Source of the DNA: an uncultured Lachnospiraceae bacterium
GTDB lineage: Bacteria > Bacillota > Clostridia > Lachnospirales > Lachnospiraceae
Reading direction: 5' to 3'
Assembly: GCA_947593975.1 (NCBI GenBank)
Contig: CANQDW010000014.1
Location: forward strand, 1 to 38,682
DNA: 38,682 bases
Shown here: positions 15,749 through 25,379 of the stretch, piece after piece
How positions within the stretch are numbered: position 1 is the stretch's first letter
Layout of the letters: every line of letters starts with the position of its first letter
Position numbers and translations under genes: made by a program
The notes under the pieces: model-generated
Told to the model about the DNA's origin: nothing
Seen by the model: only the letters and a program-made list of their open reading frames with translations
The model's database searches: none

Positions 15749-15774
15749 TGGCGTCTGTGTATTCTCAGACGCCA
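15749..15774 (+). terminator. Probable terminator after rpsA
   Basis: A perfect 9-bp stem TGGCGTCTG / CAGACGCCA with an 8-base loop is followed by TATTTTG, a short T-rich run. It starts 20 bases after the rpsA stop. A smaller GGGGA/TCCCC stem follows at 15788-15802. This is a plausible end of the rimO-rpsA operon, though some read-through into plsX is likely because no clear promoter is seen between them. Confidence 0.65.
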
Positions 15775-15840
15775 TATTTTGATTGACGGGGAATTGATCC
15801 CCTATTAAGGATTTATTTAATATTATGGAGGTTGGGTTTA

Positions 15841-16854
15841 ATGGATCATGTAAGCGTAGCGGTAGATGCAATGGGAGGCGACAACGCTCCAGGCGAGATA
15901 GTAAAAGGGGCGGTACTCGCAGTTGCGAAAGCTGAAAAACTAAAAGTTATACTTGTCGGCAGAGAAGATTCGGTAAATAATGAACTTGCAAAATATGAAT
16001 ATGATAAAGACCGGATAACGGTCGTTAATGCAACGGAGATCATAGGATTTAACGAACCGCCGGCAGTTGCGGTAAAATCCAAAAAAGATTCCTCTATAGT
16101 AGTTGCGATGAAACTGGTGAAAAGCGGGGAAGCCGACGCGTTTGTATCTGCCGGAAGCACAGGGGCTATCCTTGTAGGAGGCCTTGGTTATATCGGAAGG
16201 ATCAAAGGTGTCGAAAGAACGCCTTTGGCAACGGTCATACCTACAGAAAGAGGCGGTTCGCTCCTTATTGACTGCGGAGCTAATGTGGACGCGCGTTCAA
16301 GCCATCTTGTCCAGTTCGCAAAGATGGGTTCATTATATATGGAAAACGTATGCAAAGTATCCGAACCTAAAGTCGGAATAGTAAATATCGGTACGGAAGA
16401 AGAAAAAGGAAACGCTCTTGTAAAAGAGACTTTCCCGCTCCTTAAAGAATGTAAGAGCATCAATTTTTGCGGAAGCGTTGAAGCAAGGGATATCCCAAAA
16501 GGCGAATTTGACGTAATAGTATGCGAGGGATTCGTGGGAAATGTTATATTAAAGCTGTATGAGGGACTTGCCACCACCCTTATGAGCAAGATCAAGGCAG
16601 GCATGATGTCCACCAAATTAAGCGCCTTTGGAGCTCTTTTATCCAAAAAGGCATTAAAGACAACATTAAAAGATTTTGACGTGTCGGAATACGGCGGCGC
16701 GCCGCTTTTGGGACTCAAGAGCCTTGCGGTTAAAACACACGGAAGTTCCAAAGCCGTAGAAATATGCAATTCTATAATACAATGCGTAACTTTTGCAGAG
16801 AATAATATAAATGACAAAATTAAGGATTCAATAAGTAAGGAAATCGATAAATGA
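15841..16854 (+). CDS. plsX: Phosphate acyltransferase PlsX
   Basis: 337-aa PlsX makes acyl-phosphate from acyl-ACP, feeding PlsY (encoded at 33180 here) in phosphatidic acid synthesis. ATG 15841 lies eight bases after GGAGGT; an in-frame TTG at 15832 is inside the binding site. The N-terminal VSVAVDAMGGDNAPGEIVKG, the middle VSAGSTGAILVGG and the C-terminal YGGAPLLGLKSLAVKTHG are hallmark segments. It is a peripheral cytoplasmic enzyme. Its stop overlaps the rnc start by four bases. In many Firmicutes acpP lies between plsX and rnc; it is absent here. Confidence 0.96.
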   Translation: MDHVSVAVDAMGGDNAPGEIVKGAVLAVAKAEKLKVILVGREDSVNNELAKYEYDKDRITVVNATEIIGFNEPPAVAVKSKKDSSIVVAMKLVKSGEADAFVSAGSTGAILVGGLGYIGRIKGVERTPLATVIPTERGGSLLIDCGANVDARSSHLVQFAKMGSLYMENVCKVSEPKVGIVNIGTEEEKGNALVKETFPLLKECKSINFCGSVEARDIPKGEFDVIVCEGFVGNVILKLYEGLATTLMSKIKAGMMSTKLSAFGALLSKKALKTTLKDFDVSEYGGAPLLGLKSLAVKTHGSSKAVEICNSIIQCVTFAENNINDKIKDSISKEIDK

Positions 16855-17543
16855 GCGATTTAAAACAATTTCAGGATATTATTAACTACAGGTTTAATAA
16901 TATCAATTATCTGCGCCTTGCCCTTACCCATAGTTCATATGCCAATGAAAAAGGTATGGCAAAGGATTTTTACAATGAAAGAATAGAATTTCTTGGCGAT
17001 GCGGTTCTTGAATTTATATCAAGTGATTTCCTTTACAGGAATTACCCTGATATGCAGGAGGGAAACATGACCAGGCTGCGCGCAAACCTTGTATGCGAGG
17101 ATGCGCTTTCCTTAGCTGCAGTAAAAATCAGTCTCGGAAAATACCTTTATCTCGGAAAAGGAGAAGAAAATACTAACGGAAGAAGCCGAAAATCACTGCT
17201 CTGCGACGCATTTGAAGCAGTGATCGGCGCTATTTATCTGGACGGCGGAATTGAGTCCGCAACCGAATTTGTGAACAGGTTCGTGCTTAACGACGTGGAA
17301 AAAAAGATGTATATGTCTGACAGCAAAACAGTCCTGCAGGAGATAGTTCAGGCAAAGTACGGCGTTACGGTAAAGTATGAAGTTATTGAAGAATCGGGTC
17401 CGGAACATGATAAAAGTTTTACCGTTGCGGTATTTTTGAAAGATAAAATGATGGCGAAAGGAACCGGTCACAGCAAAAAAGAAGCAGAAAAGGAAGCTGC
17501 ATATAAAACAATACGGATGCTTAAGTTTTCGGGGGAAAAATAA
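16851..17543 (+). CDS. rnc: Ribonuclease III
   Basis: 230-aa endonuclease for double-stranded RNA, used in rRNA and mRNA processing. The catalytic signature ERIEFLGDAVLEF is near residues 44-56, and a second acidic cluster lies in DAFEAVIGAIYLDGG. A C-terminal double-stranded RNA binding domain runs from about residue 158 to the end (LQEIVQAKYGVTVKYEVIEE, then KGTGHSKKEAEKEAAYKTI). The start overlaps plsX by four bases, and the stop shares one base with the smc start. Confidence 0.96.
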   Translation: MSDLKQFQDIINYRFNNINYLRLALTHSSYANEKGMAKDFYNERIEFLGDAVLEFISSDFLYRNYPDMQEGNMTRLRANLVCEDALSLAAVKISLGKYLYLGKGEENTNGRSRKSLLCDAFEAVIGAIYLDGGIESATEFVNRFVLNDVEKKMYMSDSKTVLQEIVQAKYGVTVKYEVIEESGPEHDKSFTVAVFLKDKMMAKGTGHSKKEAEKEAAYKTIRMLKFSGEK

Positions 17544-20500
17544 TGTATTTAAAGAGTATAGAAGTACATGGGTTCAAATCATTTGCAAACAAACTGGTAT
17601 TTCAGTTTAAAGACGGGATTACGGGAATAGTAGGCCCTAACGGAAGCGGAAAAAGCAATGTTGCGGATGCCGTAAGGTGGGTTCTTGGCGAGCAGAGCGC
17701 AAAACAGCTGCGCGGCACAAAAATGGAAGATGTCATATTTGCGGGTACGGAGACAAGGAAACCAATGGGATTTGCGTATGTAGCGATCACATTTGATAAT
17801 TCCGACCACTTCCTTCCTATAGATTTTGATGAAGTTATGGTTGCAAGGAGGGTGTATCGTTCGGGTGAGAGTGAGTATCTTATCAACGGGAACGTATGCC
17901 TTCTTAAAGATATAAAGGAAATGTTTTTCGATACCGGAATCGGAAAAGAAGGATATTCCATTATCGGACAGGGACAGATAGATAAAATACTGAGCGGAAA
18001 GCCCGAAGACAGAAGGGAATTGTTTGACGAGGCTGCCGGAATAGTAAAATACAAAAGGAGAAAGGCAGTCGCGGTAAAGAACTTAGATGCCGAAAAACAA
18101 AATCTTGTGCGCGTAAGCGACATACTTTCGGAGCTTGAACTTCAGGTAGGGCCGTTAGAAAAACAGTCAGAGAAGGCAAAGAAATTTTTGGCGCTCCATG
18201 AAGAACTAAAAGCCAAAGACATACATATGTTTATACTCGATCATGATCGTATCGATAAGGAACTTAATGAGATCGGCAAAAAGAGCGATATCGCGGGAAA
18301 CGACCTGAAAAAAGCGGGAGAGATGTATCTTGAAAGCAGAAACAGGCTTGATGAGCTTGAAAAGACAATTTCTGATACTTCCGCAGAACTTGAGGCAGCC
18401 GGCGCTTCGATAAATGACAATAAGATAAAGGCTGAAAAACTTGAAGGCGAGATAAAGCTTTTCATGCAGCAGATCGAATCCGGAAAAGAAAGTGAAAAAC
18501 AGTTTGAAAAAAGGCTTGCCGCGCTTGAAAACCAGCTTGCATCCTCTTTAGAAGAAGAGGCTGAGCTTATTTCGCAAAAGAGTGAGAACGAGAAGATCTT
18601 TAATGAATGCGAAGCTAAAAAAAGCGAGGCCGAAGAACAGATAAACGAGCTCTTTAGCATAATTAACGAGCAGGAAACAGAGCTTGACAACTGTAATAAA
18701 TATATACTGAACCTTATGGACAGGTCTTCAGAGATCAAGTCAGAGCAGAAAAAATATGAAACTATGCTTGAACATAACAGTATCATGAAGGCTGAAATGA
18801 ACAGAAACCTGTTTAAGATAAAGGGAGAACTTTCCGAAGCCGGAAATGCCGCTGAGGAAATGAAGAAAAACATAGCCGAATGTACGGAATATATTGACGC
18901 AAAAAAGGCTGAAGTTAAAGATCTTAGGTTTAAGCTGCACGAAAATGAACGTAAGATGCGCATCGAGGAGGAAAATTACAAGGATAAACAGAAACTTTAC
19001 CATGAAACGGCTTCCAGGCAGAGAGCGCTTAAAAACCTCGCCGAAAGATATGAAGGATATGGTGAAAGCGTAAAGAAAATAATGGAAAAGAAAGCCGAAT
19101 ACAGCGGAATCACAGGCGTTGTTTCGGATATCATATCAGTTGATAAAAAATATGAAACCGCCGTGGAGATAAGTCTTGGCGGCAACATACAGAATATCGT
19201 TACCGATACGTCCGAAACGGCCAAAGAACTTATAGAATACCTAAAAAGCAATAAATTAGGCCGCGCAACTTTTCTTCCGTTATCTGATATAAAGGCCGAT
19301 GCGGACTATGATAAGAGGCTTGATAATGAAAAAGGCGTGCTGGGACCTATGTCTGATTTCGTAAATACGGATGAAAAGTATAAGGAAGTCATCAAATATC
19401 TTATCGGGCGTTTTATACTTGTCGATAATGTGGACAATGCGCTTAAGCTTGCTAAAAAATACAGGCACACCTTACGCATAGTAACGCTTTCGGGAGAATT
19501 TTTAAATGTCGGAGGCTCAATCTCAGGAGGTTCATACAGGAATAAGAGCAATCTCCTCGGAAGGAAAAGGGAGATAAGCGCGCTCGGCGAAAAGCTTGCG
19601 GCGGTAAAAGCCGAGATGGACGCCGTACAGGATGTTATAGCGGAATATAACGCCGGACATGACAGGCTGGTATCTGAGATAAGTTCTTTTGATGATGAGA
19701 TCAATGCTAAGCTGATCGAACTTAATACGCATAAAGTACAGCTTGCGCAGGCGGAAGAAACGCTTTCGGCATACAGGAATAACTATAAAGCCGCGCAAAA
19801 TGACGGTGCAAAGCTTGAAGATGATAAAAAAGGCATAGAAGAATCGCTTAATACGCTTGCAGACAGGCTGAAACAAAACGAGATCGAAAACGACAAGTGC
19901 ACGGAGAGGATAAGCGAACTTAACGAAACCCTTGAAGAAAACAAGAAAAAGCGCGCCGGCATGCATGATATCATTAACCAGATCGGGCTAGACAGGATCG
20001 CGATCATGCAGACAATGGGTTTTGCGGATGAAAAGCTTGAAAGAACGCAGTCGGCAATAAAAAGCATAAGGGAAGATATAGCGGGTATCAGTGAAGGACG
20101 TTCGTCTGCGAAAGAAACGATAGAGAAGAAGAAAAAAGATATAAATACGCTGCGTCTGACTATAGATGACTTAAATAACGCTACAAAGGAACTGTCGGAA
20201 AAGACGGTTTCACAAAAAGAGTATTACAGGGAACTTTTAAACAAGCAGAAAACGGCGCTTGACGAGCGTGAAAAGTATGCCGATGCGCGCAATGAACTTG
20301 AAAAAGAGCAGATAAGGCTTAATAACCAGTGTGAAAAGCTCCAGGCGCAGTATGATGCGCTTAACCAGTATATGTGGAATGAATATGAGCTTACTTACAG
20401 GGGCGCGCTAAAGCTTAAGCCCGAAGAAGAAGTTTCATATGCAAAGCTTAAGCATGACGTGCAGGATTTAAAGCAGAAAATAAAGAATCTCGGAGACGTG

Positions 20501-21112
20501 AATGTTAACGCCATAGAAGAATATAAAAACGTCTCGGAACGTTATAATTTGATGAAGAGCCAGCATGACGACATTATCGAATCTGAAAAAAGGCTGCTTT
20601 CTTTCATAGAAGAGCTTGAAGAAAAGATGAGAGTTGTATTTGCGGAAAAATTCGCCAAGATCAATGAACAGTATAATATAGTGTTTCGTGAACTTTTCGG
20701 CGGCGGAAAAGGCATGCTCGAGCTTACTGCCGACGAGGATATCCTTGATGCGGGTATAAGGATCATCGCGCAGCCGCCGGGTAAAACTTTAAAGAGCGTT
20801 TCGATGCTTTCGGGCGGAGAAAAGGCGTTGTCTGCCATTGCAATACTTTTTGCCATACAGAATTTGAAGCCGTCTCCGTTTTGTATGCTTGATGAGATCG
20901 AAGCCGCTCTCGACGATTCAAATATAAAGCGTTTTGCAGGATATCTGAATAAGCTGAAAGCTGCTTCGCAATATATAGTTATAACCCACAGGCAGGGGAC
21001 TATGGCGGCTGCGGACACGCTTTACGGCATAACCATGCAGGAAAAGGGCGTGTCAACGCTTGTGTCGGTCGATCTGGTGGAACAACAGCTTGAAAAGGAT
21101 GTGAAAAAATAA
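17543..21112 (+). CDS. smc: Chromosome segregation protein SMC
   Basis: 1189-aa SMC ATPase, which with ScpA and ScpB compacts and resolves chromosomes. Walker A GPNGSGKSN sits near residue 32 and the Q-loop region follows. Two long coiled coils (about 165-505 and 670-1010) flank a hinge at about 517-660, whose end carries GGSISGGSYRNKSNLLGRK. The ABC signature LSGGEKALSAIAILFAI is near 1090 and Walker B FCMLDEIEAALDD near 1113. Length is typical of the family. TAATG overlaps join it to rnc before and ftsY after, giving a tight rnc-smc-ftsY chain as in other Firmicutes. Confidence 0.97.
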   Translation: MYLKSIEVHGFKSFANKLVFQFKDGITGIVGPNGSGKSNVADAVRWVLGEQSAKQLRGTKMEDVIFAGTETRKPMGFAYVAITFDNSDHFLPIDFDEVMVARRVYRSGESEYLINGNVCLLKDIKEMFFDTGIGKEGYSIIGQGQIDKILSGKPEDRRELFDEAAGIVKYKRRKAVAVKNLDAEKQNLVRVSDILSELELQVGPLEKQSEKAKKFLALHEELKAKDIHMFILDHDRIDKELNEIGKKSDIAGNDLKKAGEMYLESRNRLDELEKTISDTSAELEAAGASINDNKIKAEKLEGEIKLFMQQIESGKESEKQFEKRLAALENQLASSLEEEAELISQKSENEKIFNECEAKKSEAEEQINELFSIINEQETELDNCNKYILNLMDRSSEIKSEQKKYETMLEHNSIMKAEMNRNLFKIKGELSEAGNAAEEMKKNIAECTEYIDAKKAEVKDLRFKLHENERKMRIEEENYKDKQKLYHETASRQRALKNLAERYEGYGESVKKIMEKKAEYSGITGVVSDIISVDKKYETAVEISLGGNIQNIVTDTSETAKELIEYLKSNKLGRATFLPLSDIKADADYDKRLDNEKGVLGPMSDFVNTDEKYKEVIKYLIGRFILVDNVDNALKLAKKYRHTLRIVTLSGEFLNVGGSISGGSYRNKSNLLGRKREISALGEKLAAVKAEMDAVQDVIAEYNAGHDRLVSEISSFDDEINAKLIELNTHKVQLAQAEETLSAYRNNYKAAQNDGAKLEDDKKGIEESLNTLADRLKQNEIENDKCTERISELNETLEENKKKRAGMHDIINQIGLDRIAIMQTMGFADEKLERTQSAIKSIREDIAGISEGRSSAKETIEKKKKDINTLRLTIDDLNNATKELSEKTVSQKEYYRELLNKQKTALDEREKYADARNELEKEQIRLNNQCEKLQAQYDALNQYMWNEYELTYRGALKLKPEEEVSYAKLKHDVQDLKQKIKNLGDVNVNAIEEYKNVSERYNLMKSQHDDIIESEKRLLSFIEELEEKMRVVFAEKFAKINEQYNIVFRELFGGGKGMLELTADEDILDAGIRIIAQPPGKTLKSVSMLSGGEKALSAIAILFAIQNLKPSPFCMLDEIEAALDDSNIKRFAGYLNKLKAASQYIVITHRQGTMAAADTLYGITMQEKGVSTLVSVDLVEQQLEKDVKK

Positions 21113-22041
21113 TGAGTGAAAAAAAAGGTTTTTTCGGAAGATTAAAGAATGGTTTATCTAAAACAAGGGAAAATCTTGTAAAGGGAATAGACTCGCTTTT
21201 TAACGGTTTTTCCGAGATAGATGATGATTTTTATGAAGAACTTGAAGAGATTCTTATAATGGCGGATATAGGTATTAAAGTAACTACCGAGATCACTTCA
21301 AAACTTAAAGAAAAAGTAAAGGAAAACAAGATAAAGGAAGCTGCCAAATGCAAAGACCTTTTGATAGAGACGATAAAAGAACAGATGAAGGTTTCAGAAT
21401 CCGCGTATGATTTTGAAAATAAGAAATCGGTAGTTCTTATGATAGGCGTAAACGGCGTCGGAAAAACGACCTCCGTGGGAAAACTTGCGGGCAGGCTTAA
21501 AGAATCGGGCAAAAAAGTAATGGTAGCGGCGGCCGATACTTTTAGGGCGGCTGCAATTGAACAGTTGACTGAATGGGCTCATCGTGCTAATGTTGATATT
21601 ATCGCCGGCAGTGAAGGCTCAGATCCGGCCGCGGTTGTTTTTGATGCTGTAAGCGCCGCAAAGGCGCGCGGCGTGGATATTCTTATATGCGATACTGCAG
21701 GAAGGCTGCATAATAAGAAAAATCTTATGGAAGAGCTTAAGAAAATAAGCCGCATAATAAATAAGGAATATCCCGAGGCATGTCTTGAGACGCTTATTGT
21801 CCTTGACGGGACAACAGGGCAGAATGCGCTTGTGCAGGCAAAGCAGTTTAGCGAAGTTGCCGATATATCGGGAATAGTCCTTACCAAACTGGACGGGACG
21901 GCCAAAGGCGGTATAGCGATAGCCATACAGTCCGAGATGGATATACCGGTCAAATATATAGGTATCGGCGAAACTATAGATGATCTGCAGAAATTTGATT
22001 CGGAAGCATTTGTGAACGCATTGTTTGAGCTTCCAAGATAA
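21112..22041 (+). CDS. ftsY: Signal recognition particle receptor FtsY
   Basis: 309-aa SRP GTPase that receives ribosome-SRP complexes at the membrane. The short form is usual in Gram-positives, with only a small basic/amphipathic N-terminus (KKGFFGRLKNGLSKTRENL) and no long acidic A domain. The NG domain shows G1 GVNGVGKTTSVGKLA, the DTFRAAAIEQL motif, G3 DTAGRLHNKKNLMEEL and G4 TKLDGTAKGG. It starts on the last base of the smc stop codon. Downstream, hisZ begins after 28 bases with its own AAGGA site. Confidence 0.96.
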   Translation: MSEKKGFFGRLKNGLSKTRENLVKGIDSLFNGFSEIDDDFYEELEEILIMADIGIKVTTEITSKLKEKVKENKIKEAAKCKDLLIETIKEQMKVSESAYDFENKKSVVLMIGVNGVGKTTSVGKLAGRLKESGKKVMVAAADTFRAAAIEQLTEWAHRANVDIIAGSEGSDPAAVVFDAVSAAKARGVDILICDTAGRLHNKKNLMEELKKISRIINKEYPEACLETLIVLDGTTGQNALVQAKQFSEVADISGIVLTKLDGTAKGGIAIAIQSEMDIPVKYIGIGETIDDLQKFDSEAFVNALFELPR

Positions 22042-22069
22042 ATATTAACAAACATAAGGACGTAATACT

Positions 22070-23359
22070 ATGAACAACAATTTTTATCATCCGGAACTGC
22101 TCCAGACACCGGAAGGCGTAAGAGATATATACGGAAATGAGTGCGCGGTAAAAAACCATATACAGGATAACATACACGGCGTAATAAGGAGCTACGGCTT
22201 TGACGATATACAGACGCCGTCGTTTGAGTATTTTGATATATTTAATAAGGAACGCGGAACAGTCGCTTCAAATGAGATGTTTAAATTCTTTGACAGGGAC
22301 AACAATACGCTTGTGTTAAGGCCCGATATCACTCCTTCGATAGCAAGGAGCATAGCAAAGTATTACGAGGATGAAATACTTCCGGTAAGGCTTTGTTATG
22401 CGGGAAATACATATATAAATAATTACAGCCATCAGGGTAAATTTAAGGAAGTCACCCAGGTTGGCGCCGAACTTATAAACGACGATACGTCAGACGCTGA
22501 TGCAGAGATGATAGCGATGACTATAGAATGTCTTATAAAGACGGGACTTAAGGAATTTCAGGTGGATATAGGACATGCCGGTTTGTTTAACGGGCTTGCA
22601 GAAAGCACAAACCTTACCCCTATACAGATTAAGGAGTTAAAAGAGCTTCTTATAAATAAAAATGTATTTGCCGCGGAACAGTACCTTTCGGATAAGGACG
22701 TCCCTTCCGATATAAAGGAACTGCTTATAAGGCTTCCGGAGATGTTTGGAAGTACCGATTATATATCATATGCGAAAGAAAAATGCAGCAGCGAAGAATT
22801 TTTAAAGGCGATAGAGCGGCTTAAGAAAATATATAAGATAATTGAAAGCTACGGTCTTAGCCAATACGTAAATTGCGATCTCGGGATGATAAGCGGCTAC
22901 GATTATTATACCGGCATAATATTTCGGGCGTATACATATGGAACAGGCGAGCCGGTTGCAACCGGAGGAAGGTATGACAGACTGCTGTCGCAGTTCGGGC
23001 ATGACGGAGCAGCCGTCGGAGTTGCTATATGCATAGACCAGCTGATGATAGCAATGCAGCGTCAGAAGATAGATGTCGCGGTATGCGAAGCCGGAAATAT
23101 GATATTATACGTACCTGATGAAAGAATGTCGGCGATATCGACAGCATCAAGGCTCAGAAGTTTGGGAAACAGGATAAGCATGATAAGGAAAAGCTCAAAA
23201 AAGACTCTGGATGACTATATCGGATATGCGCTGCGAAACGGCTTTGAGAAGATTATATTTATAGAAGATGCGGAAAATGCATGTATAATATATCTCAAAG
23301 AAGGCAGAAAAGAAAGCATTATGGTATCGGACATTCTGAAAACGGAGGCAGACATATGA
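22070..23359 (+). CDS. hisZ: ATP phosphoribosyltransferase regulatory subunit HisZ
   Basis: 429-aa paralogue of histidyl-tRNA synthetase that lacks tRNA charging and forms a hetero-octamer with short HisG. Class II synthetase features are seen ([12 protein letters not shown] at the start, motif-2-like [12 protein letters not shown], and [14 protein letters not shown] near the C-terminus). The anticodon-binding domain expected of a true HisRS is not evident; the last 100 residues are a shorter alpha/beta tail. The direct overlap with a short hisG supports HisZ over HisS. AAGGA precedes the ATG. First his gene of the cluster. Confidence 0.93.
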   Translation: MNNNFYHPELLQTPEGVRDIYGNECAVKNHIQDNIHGVIRSYGFDDIQTPSFEYFDIFNKERGTVASNEMFKFFDRDNNTLVLRPDITPSIARSIAKYYEDEILPVRLCYAGNTYINNYSHQGKFKEVTQVGAELINDDTSDADAEMIAMTIECLIKTGLKEFQVDIGHAGLFNGLAESTNLTPIQIKELKELLINKNVFAAEQYLSDKDVPSDIKELLIRLPEMFGSTDYISYAKEKCSSEEFLKAIERLKKIYKIIESYGLSQYVNCDLGMISGYDYYTGIIFRAYTYGTGEPVATGGRYDRLLSQFGHDGAAVGVAICIDQLMIAMQRQKIDVAVCEAGNMILYVPDERMSAISTASRLRSLGNRISMIRKSSKKTLDDYIGYALRNGFEKIIFIEDAENACIIYLKEGRKESIMVSDILKTEADI

Positions 23360-24006
23360 GATATATCACATTTGCGCTTGCAAAAGGCAGGCTTGCTAAA
23401 AAAACAATGAGTCTTCTTGAAGAAATAGGGATTTTCTGCGAAGAGATGAAAGATGAAAATACCCGTAAACTTATATTTACCAATGAAAAGCTCGGTCTCA
23501 GGTTTTTCCTTGCAAAGGCGTCCGACGTGCCTACATATGTAGAGTACGGCGCGGCCGATATCGGGGTCGTAGGGAAGGATACGATACTTGAAGAGGGAAG
23601 AAAACTGTATGAAGTGCTGGATCTTGGATTTGGCAGATGCCGCATGTGCGTTGCCGGACCGAAGGAAGCGAAAGAGCTCCTTATGCATAAAGCGCTTATA
23701 AGGGTTGGAAGCAAATATCCTGCGATCGCAAAGGATTATTTTTACCATAAAAAGCATCAGACAGTTGAAATAATCAAGCTTAACGGTTCTGTAGAACTTG
23801 CTCCCATAGTAGGGCTTTCGGAAGTGATAGTGGATATTGTGGAAACAGGTTCGACACTTAAGGAAAACGGGCTTGAAGTACTTGAAACGATATGCGAGTG
23901 TTCCGCAAGGATGGTGGTAAACGAAGTAAGCATGAAAATGGAGCAGGAGCGTATCACTAAGATCATAACTGATCTGAAAGCATTAATTACCGAAAGGCAG
24001 GCATAG
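23356..24006 (+). CDS. hisG: ATP phosphoribosyltransferase, short form
   Basis: 216-aa HisG condenses ATP and PRPP, the first step of histidine synthesis. ATG 23356 follows GGAGG and overlaps the hisZ stop by four bases (ATGA); the frame stays open further upstream inside hisZ, but that is not the start. [13 protein letters not shown] near the N-terminus, [15 protein letters not shown] and [20 protein letters not shown] are typical. It lacks the C-terminal regulatory domain of long HisG, so feedback control must come through HisZ. It uses PRPP, the product of the prs gene at 28100. Confidence 0.96.
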   Translation: MRYITFALAKGRLAKKTMSLLEEIGIFCEEMKDENTRKLIFTNEKLGLRFFLAKASDVPTYVEYGAADIGVVGKDTILEEGRKLYEVLDLGFGRCRMCVAGPKEAKELLMHKALIRVGSKYPAIAKDYFYHKKHQTVEIIKLNGSVELAPIVGLSEVIVDIVETGSTLKENGLEVLETICECSARMVVNEVSMKMEQERITKIITDLKALITERQA

Positions 24007-24012
24007 AAATAT

Positions 24013-25311
24013 ATGAAAATACTCAGGCTTAACGAACAGATAAAAAAAGAGATACTTGATGAGCTTAAGATGCGCAGCCATTCCGATAATGACGAATATA
24101 CGGCTGTCGTTAATGAGATAATTGAAAATGTAAAAGCAAACGGCAATAAAGCCGTATTTGAATATACTAAGAAGTTTGACGGGGCCGATATAAGCGAAGC
24201 TGATTTTGTTGTTTCCAAAGAAGAGATTGCGGAAGCGTATTCCGCTTCGGATGACAGATTTATAGAGGTTATAAGAAAATCCATTGCCAATATAAAGGAC
24301 TTTCACGAACGACAGATCAGACAGAGCTGGTTTAATACAAAAGACGGTATCATCGTAGGACAGCGCATAATCCCGCTTGAGACCGTGGGACTTTATGTTC
24401 CGGGCGGAAAGGCGGCGTATCCTTCGTCCGTGCTTATGAACGTTATTCCCGCAAAAGCAGCGGGAGTGAAAAATATACAGATTGCGACTCCGGCGGGAAA
24501 AGACGGTAAAGTCAATCCGAATACCCTTGTTGCGGCATGTGAAGCGGGAGCGGATATCATATATAAAATGGGCGGAGCCCAGGCGATAGCCGCATTTGCT
24601 TACGGAACAGAAACAGTCCGCAAAGCGGATAAGATATGCGGACCCGGAAATATATTCGTCGCGCTTGCAAAAAGAGCGGTTTACGGCAGCGTAAGCATAG
24701 ATTCCATCGCAGGTCCCAGCGAGATACTTGTGCTTGCCGATGAGACCGCCAATCCAAAATATATTGCCGCGGATCTTTTATCCCAGGCGGAACATGACGA
24801 GATGGCGTCTTCAATACTTATAACTACAAGCAGCGAACTGGCATATAAAACTGCAGATGAGATAAAAGCTTTCATGGAAGTTCTTCCGCGCAGGGATATT
24901 ATAGGCAGATCGATCGAAAATTACTGTTATATAATAATTGCCGAAGATATGGCGCAGGCGGCTGACATGGCAAACGAAATCGCTTCAGAGCACCTTGAGA
25001 TAGTTACGAAGGATCCTTTTGCGGATATGACAAAGATAAAAAATGCGGGCGCGGTATTTTTGGGAGAATACAGCAGCGAGCCGCTCGGGGATTATTATGC
25101 GGGTCCCAACCACATACTCCCGACGAACGGTACGGCAAGATTCTTTTCGCCGCTCGGGGTGGATGATTTTATTAAAAAGTCAAGCGTTATATCATATTCA
25201 AAAGAGGCGCTTAGGCCTGTGTATAAGGATATAACGGATTTTGCTGCCGCCGAAGGGCTGTTTGCGCATGCAAATTCCATAGCCGTAAGATTTGAGGATG
25301 ACGAATCGTAA
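24013..25311 (+). CDS. hisD: Histidinol dehydrogenase
   Basis: 432-aa zinc enzyme for the last two steps of histidine synthesis (histidinol to histidine, NAD-dependent). Conserved segments in order: GLYVPGGKAAYPSSVLMNVI, GGAQAIAAFAYGTETV, the NAD/zinc region GPGNIFVALAKR, SIAGPSEILVLAD, LSQAEHDE (zinc and catalytic residues), ASEHLEI and the C-terminal GPNHILPTNGTARFFSPLG. Length is normal. The gap to hisG is six bases. A candidate internal promoter follows in the 68-base gap before hisB. Confidence 0.96.
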   Translation: MKILRLNEQIKKEILDELKMRSHSDNDEYTAVVNEIIENVKANGNKAVFEYTKKFDGADISEADFVVSKEEIAEAYSASDDRFIEVIRKSIANIKDFHERQIRQSWFNTKDGIIVGQRIIPLETVGLYVPGGKAAYPSSVLMNVIPAKAAGVKNIQIATPAGKDGKVNPNTLVAACEAGADIIYKMGGAQAIAAFAYGTETVRKADKICGPGNIFVALAKRAVYGSVSIDSIAGPSEILVLADETANPKYIAADLLSQAEHDEMASSILITTSSELAYKTADEIKAFMEVLPRRDIIGRSIENYCYIIIAEDMAQAADMANEIASEHLEIVTKDPFADMTKIKNAGAVFLGEYSSEPLGDYYAGPNHILPTNGTARFFSPLGVDDFIKKSSVISYSKEALRPVYKDITDFAAAEGLFAHANSIAVRFEDDES

Positions 25312-25313
25312 CC

Positions 25314-25342
25314 TTGCTTTTTTAAATGGTTTAATATATACT
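25314..25342 (+). promoter_or_regulatory. Candidate internal promoter before hisB
   Basis: TTGCTT (25314-25319) and TATACT (25337-25342) are 17 bases apart in the A+T-rich 68-base hisD-hisB gap, about 38 bases before the hisB start. It may give extra expression of the distal his genes. By eye only; such sequences arise by chance in A+T-rich DNA. Confidence 0.4.
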
Positions 25343-25379
25343 TTAAATATAATATATAACGGATATGGGGAATAGAAAA

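Noticed and set aside
15788-15802. GGGGA/TCCCC stem before plsX as a FapR operator
   Set aside because: The sequence does not resemble the FapR palindrome; a 5-bp stem is too common to claim.
16188-16817. 209-aa minus-strand frame in plsX
   Set aside because: Shadow of plsX; amino-acid composition is that of an antisense frame.
22070-23359. Histidyl-tRNA synthetase (HisS) instead of HisZ
   Set aside because: The anticodon-binding tail is not evident, and the gene overlaps a short-form hisG that needs HisZ.
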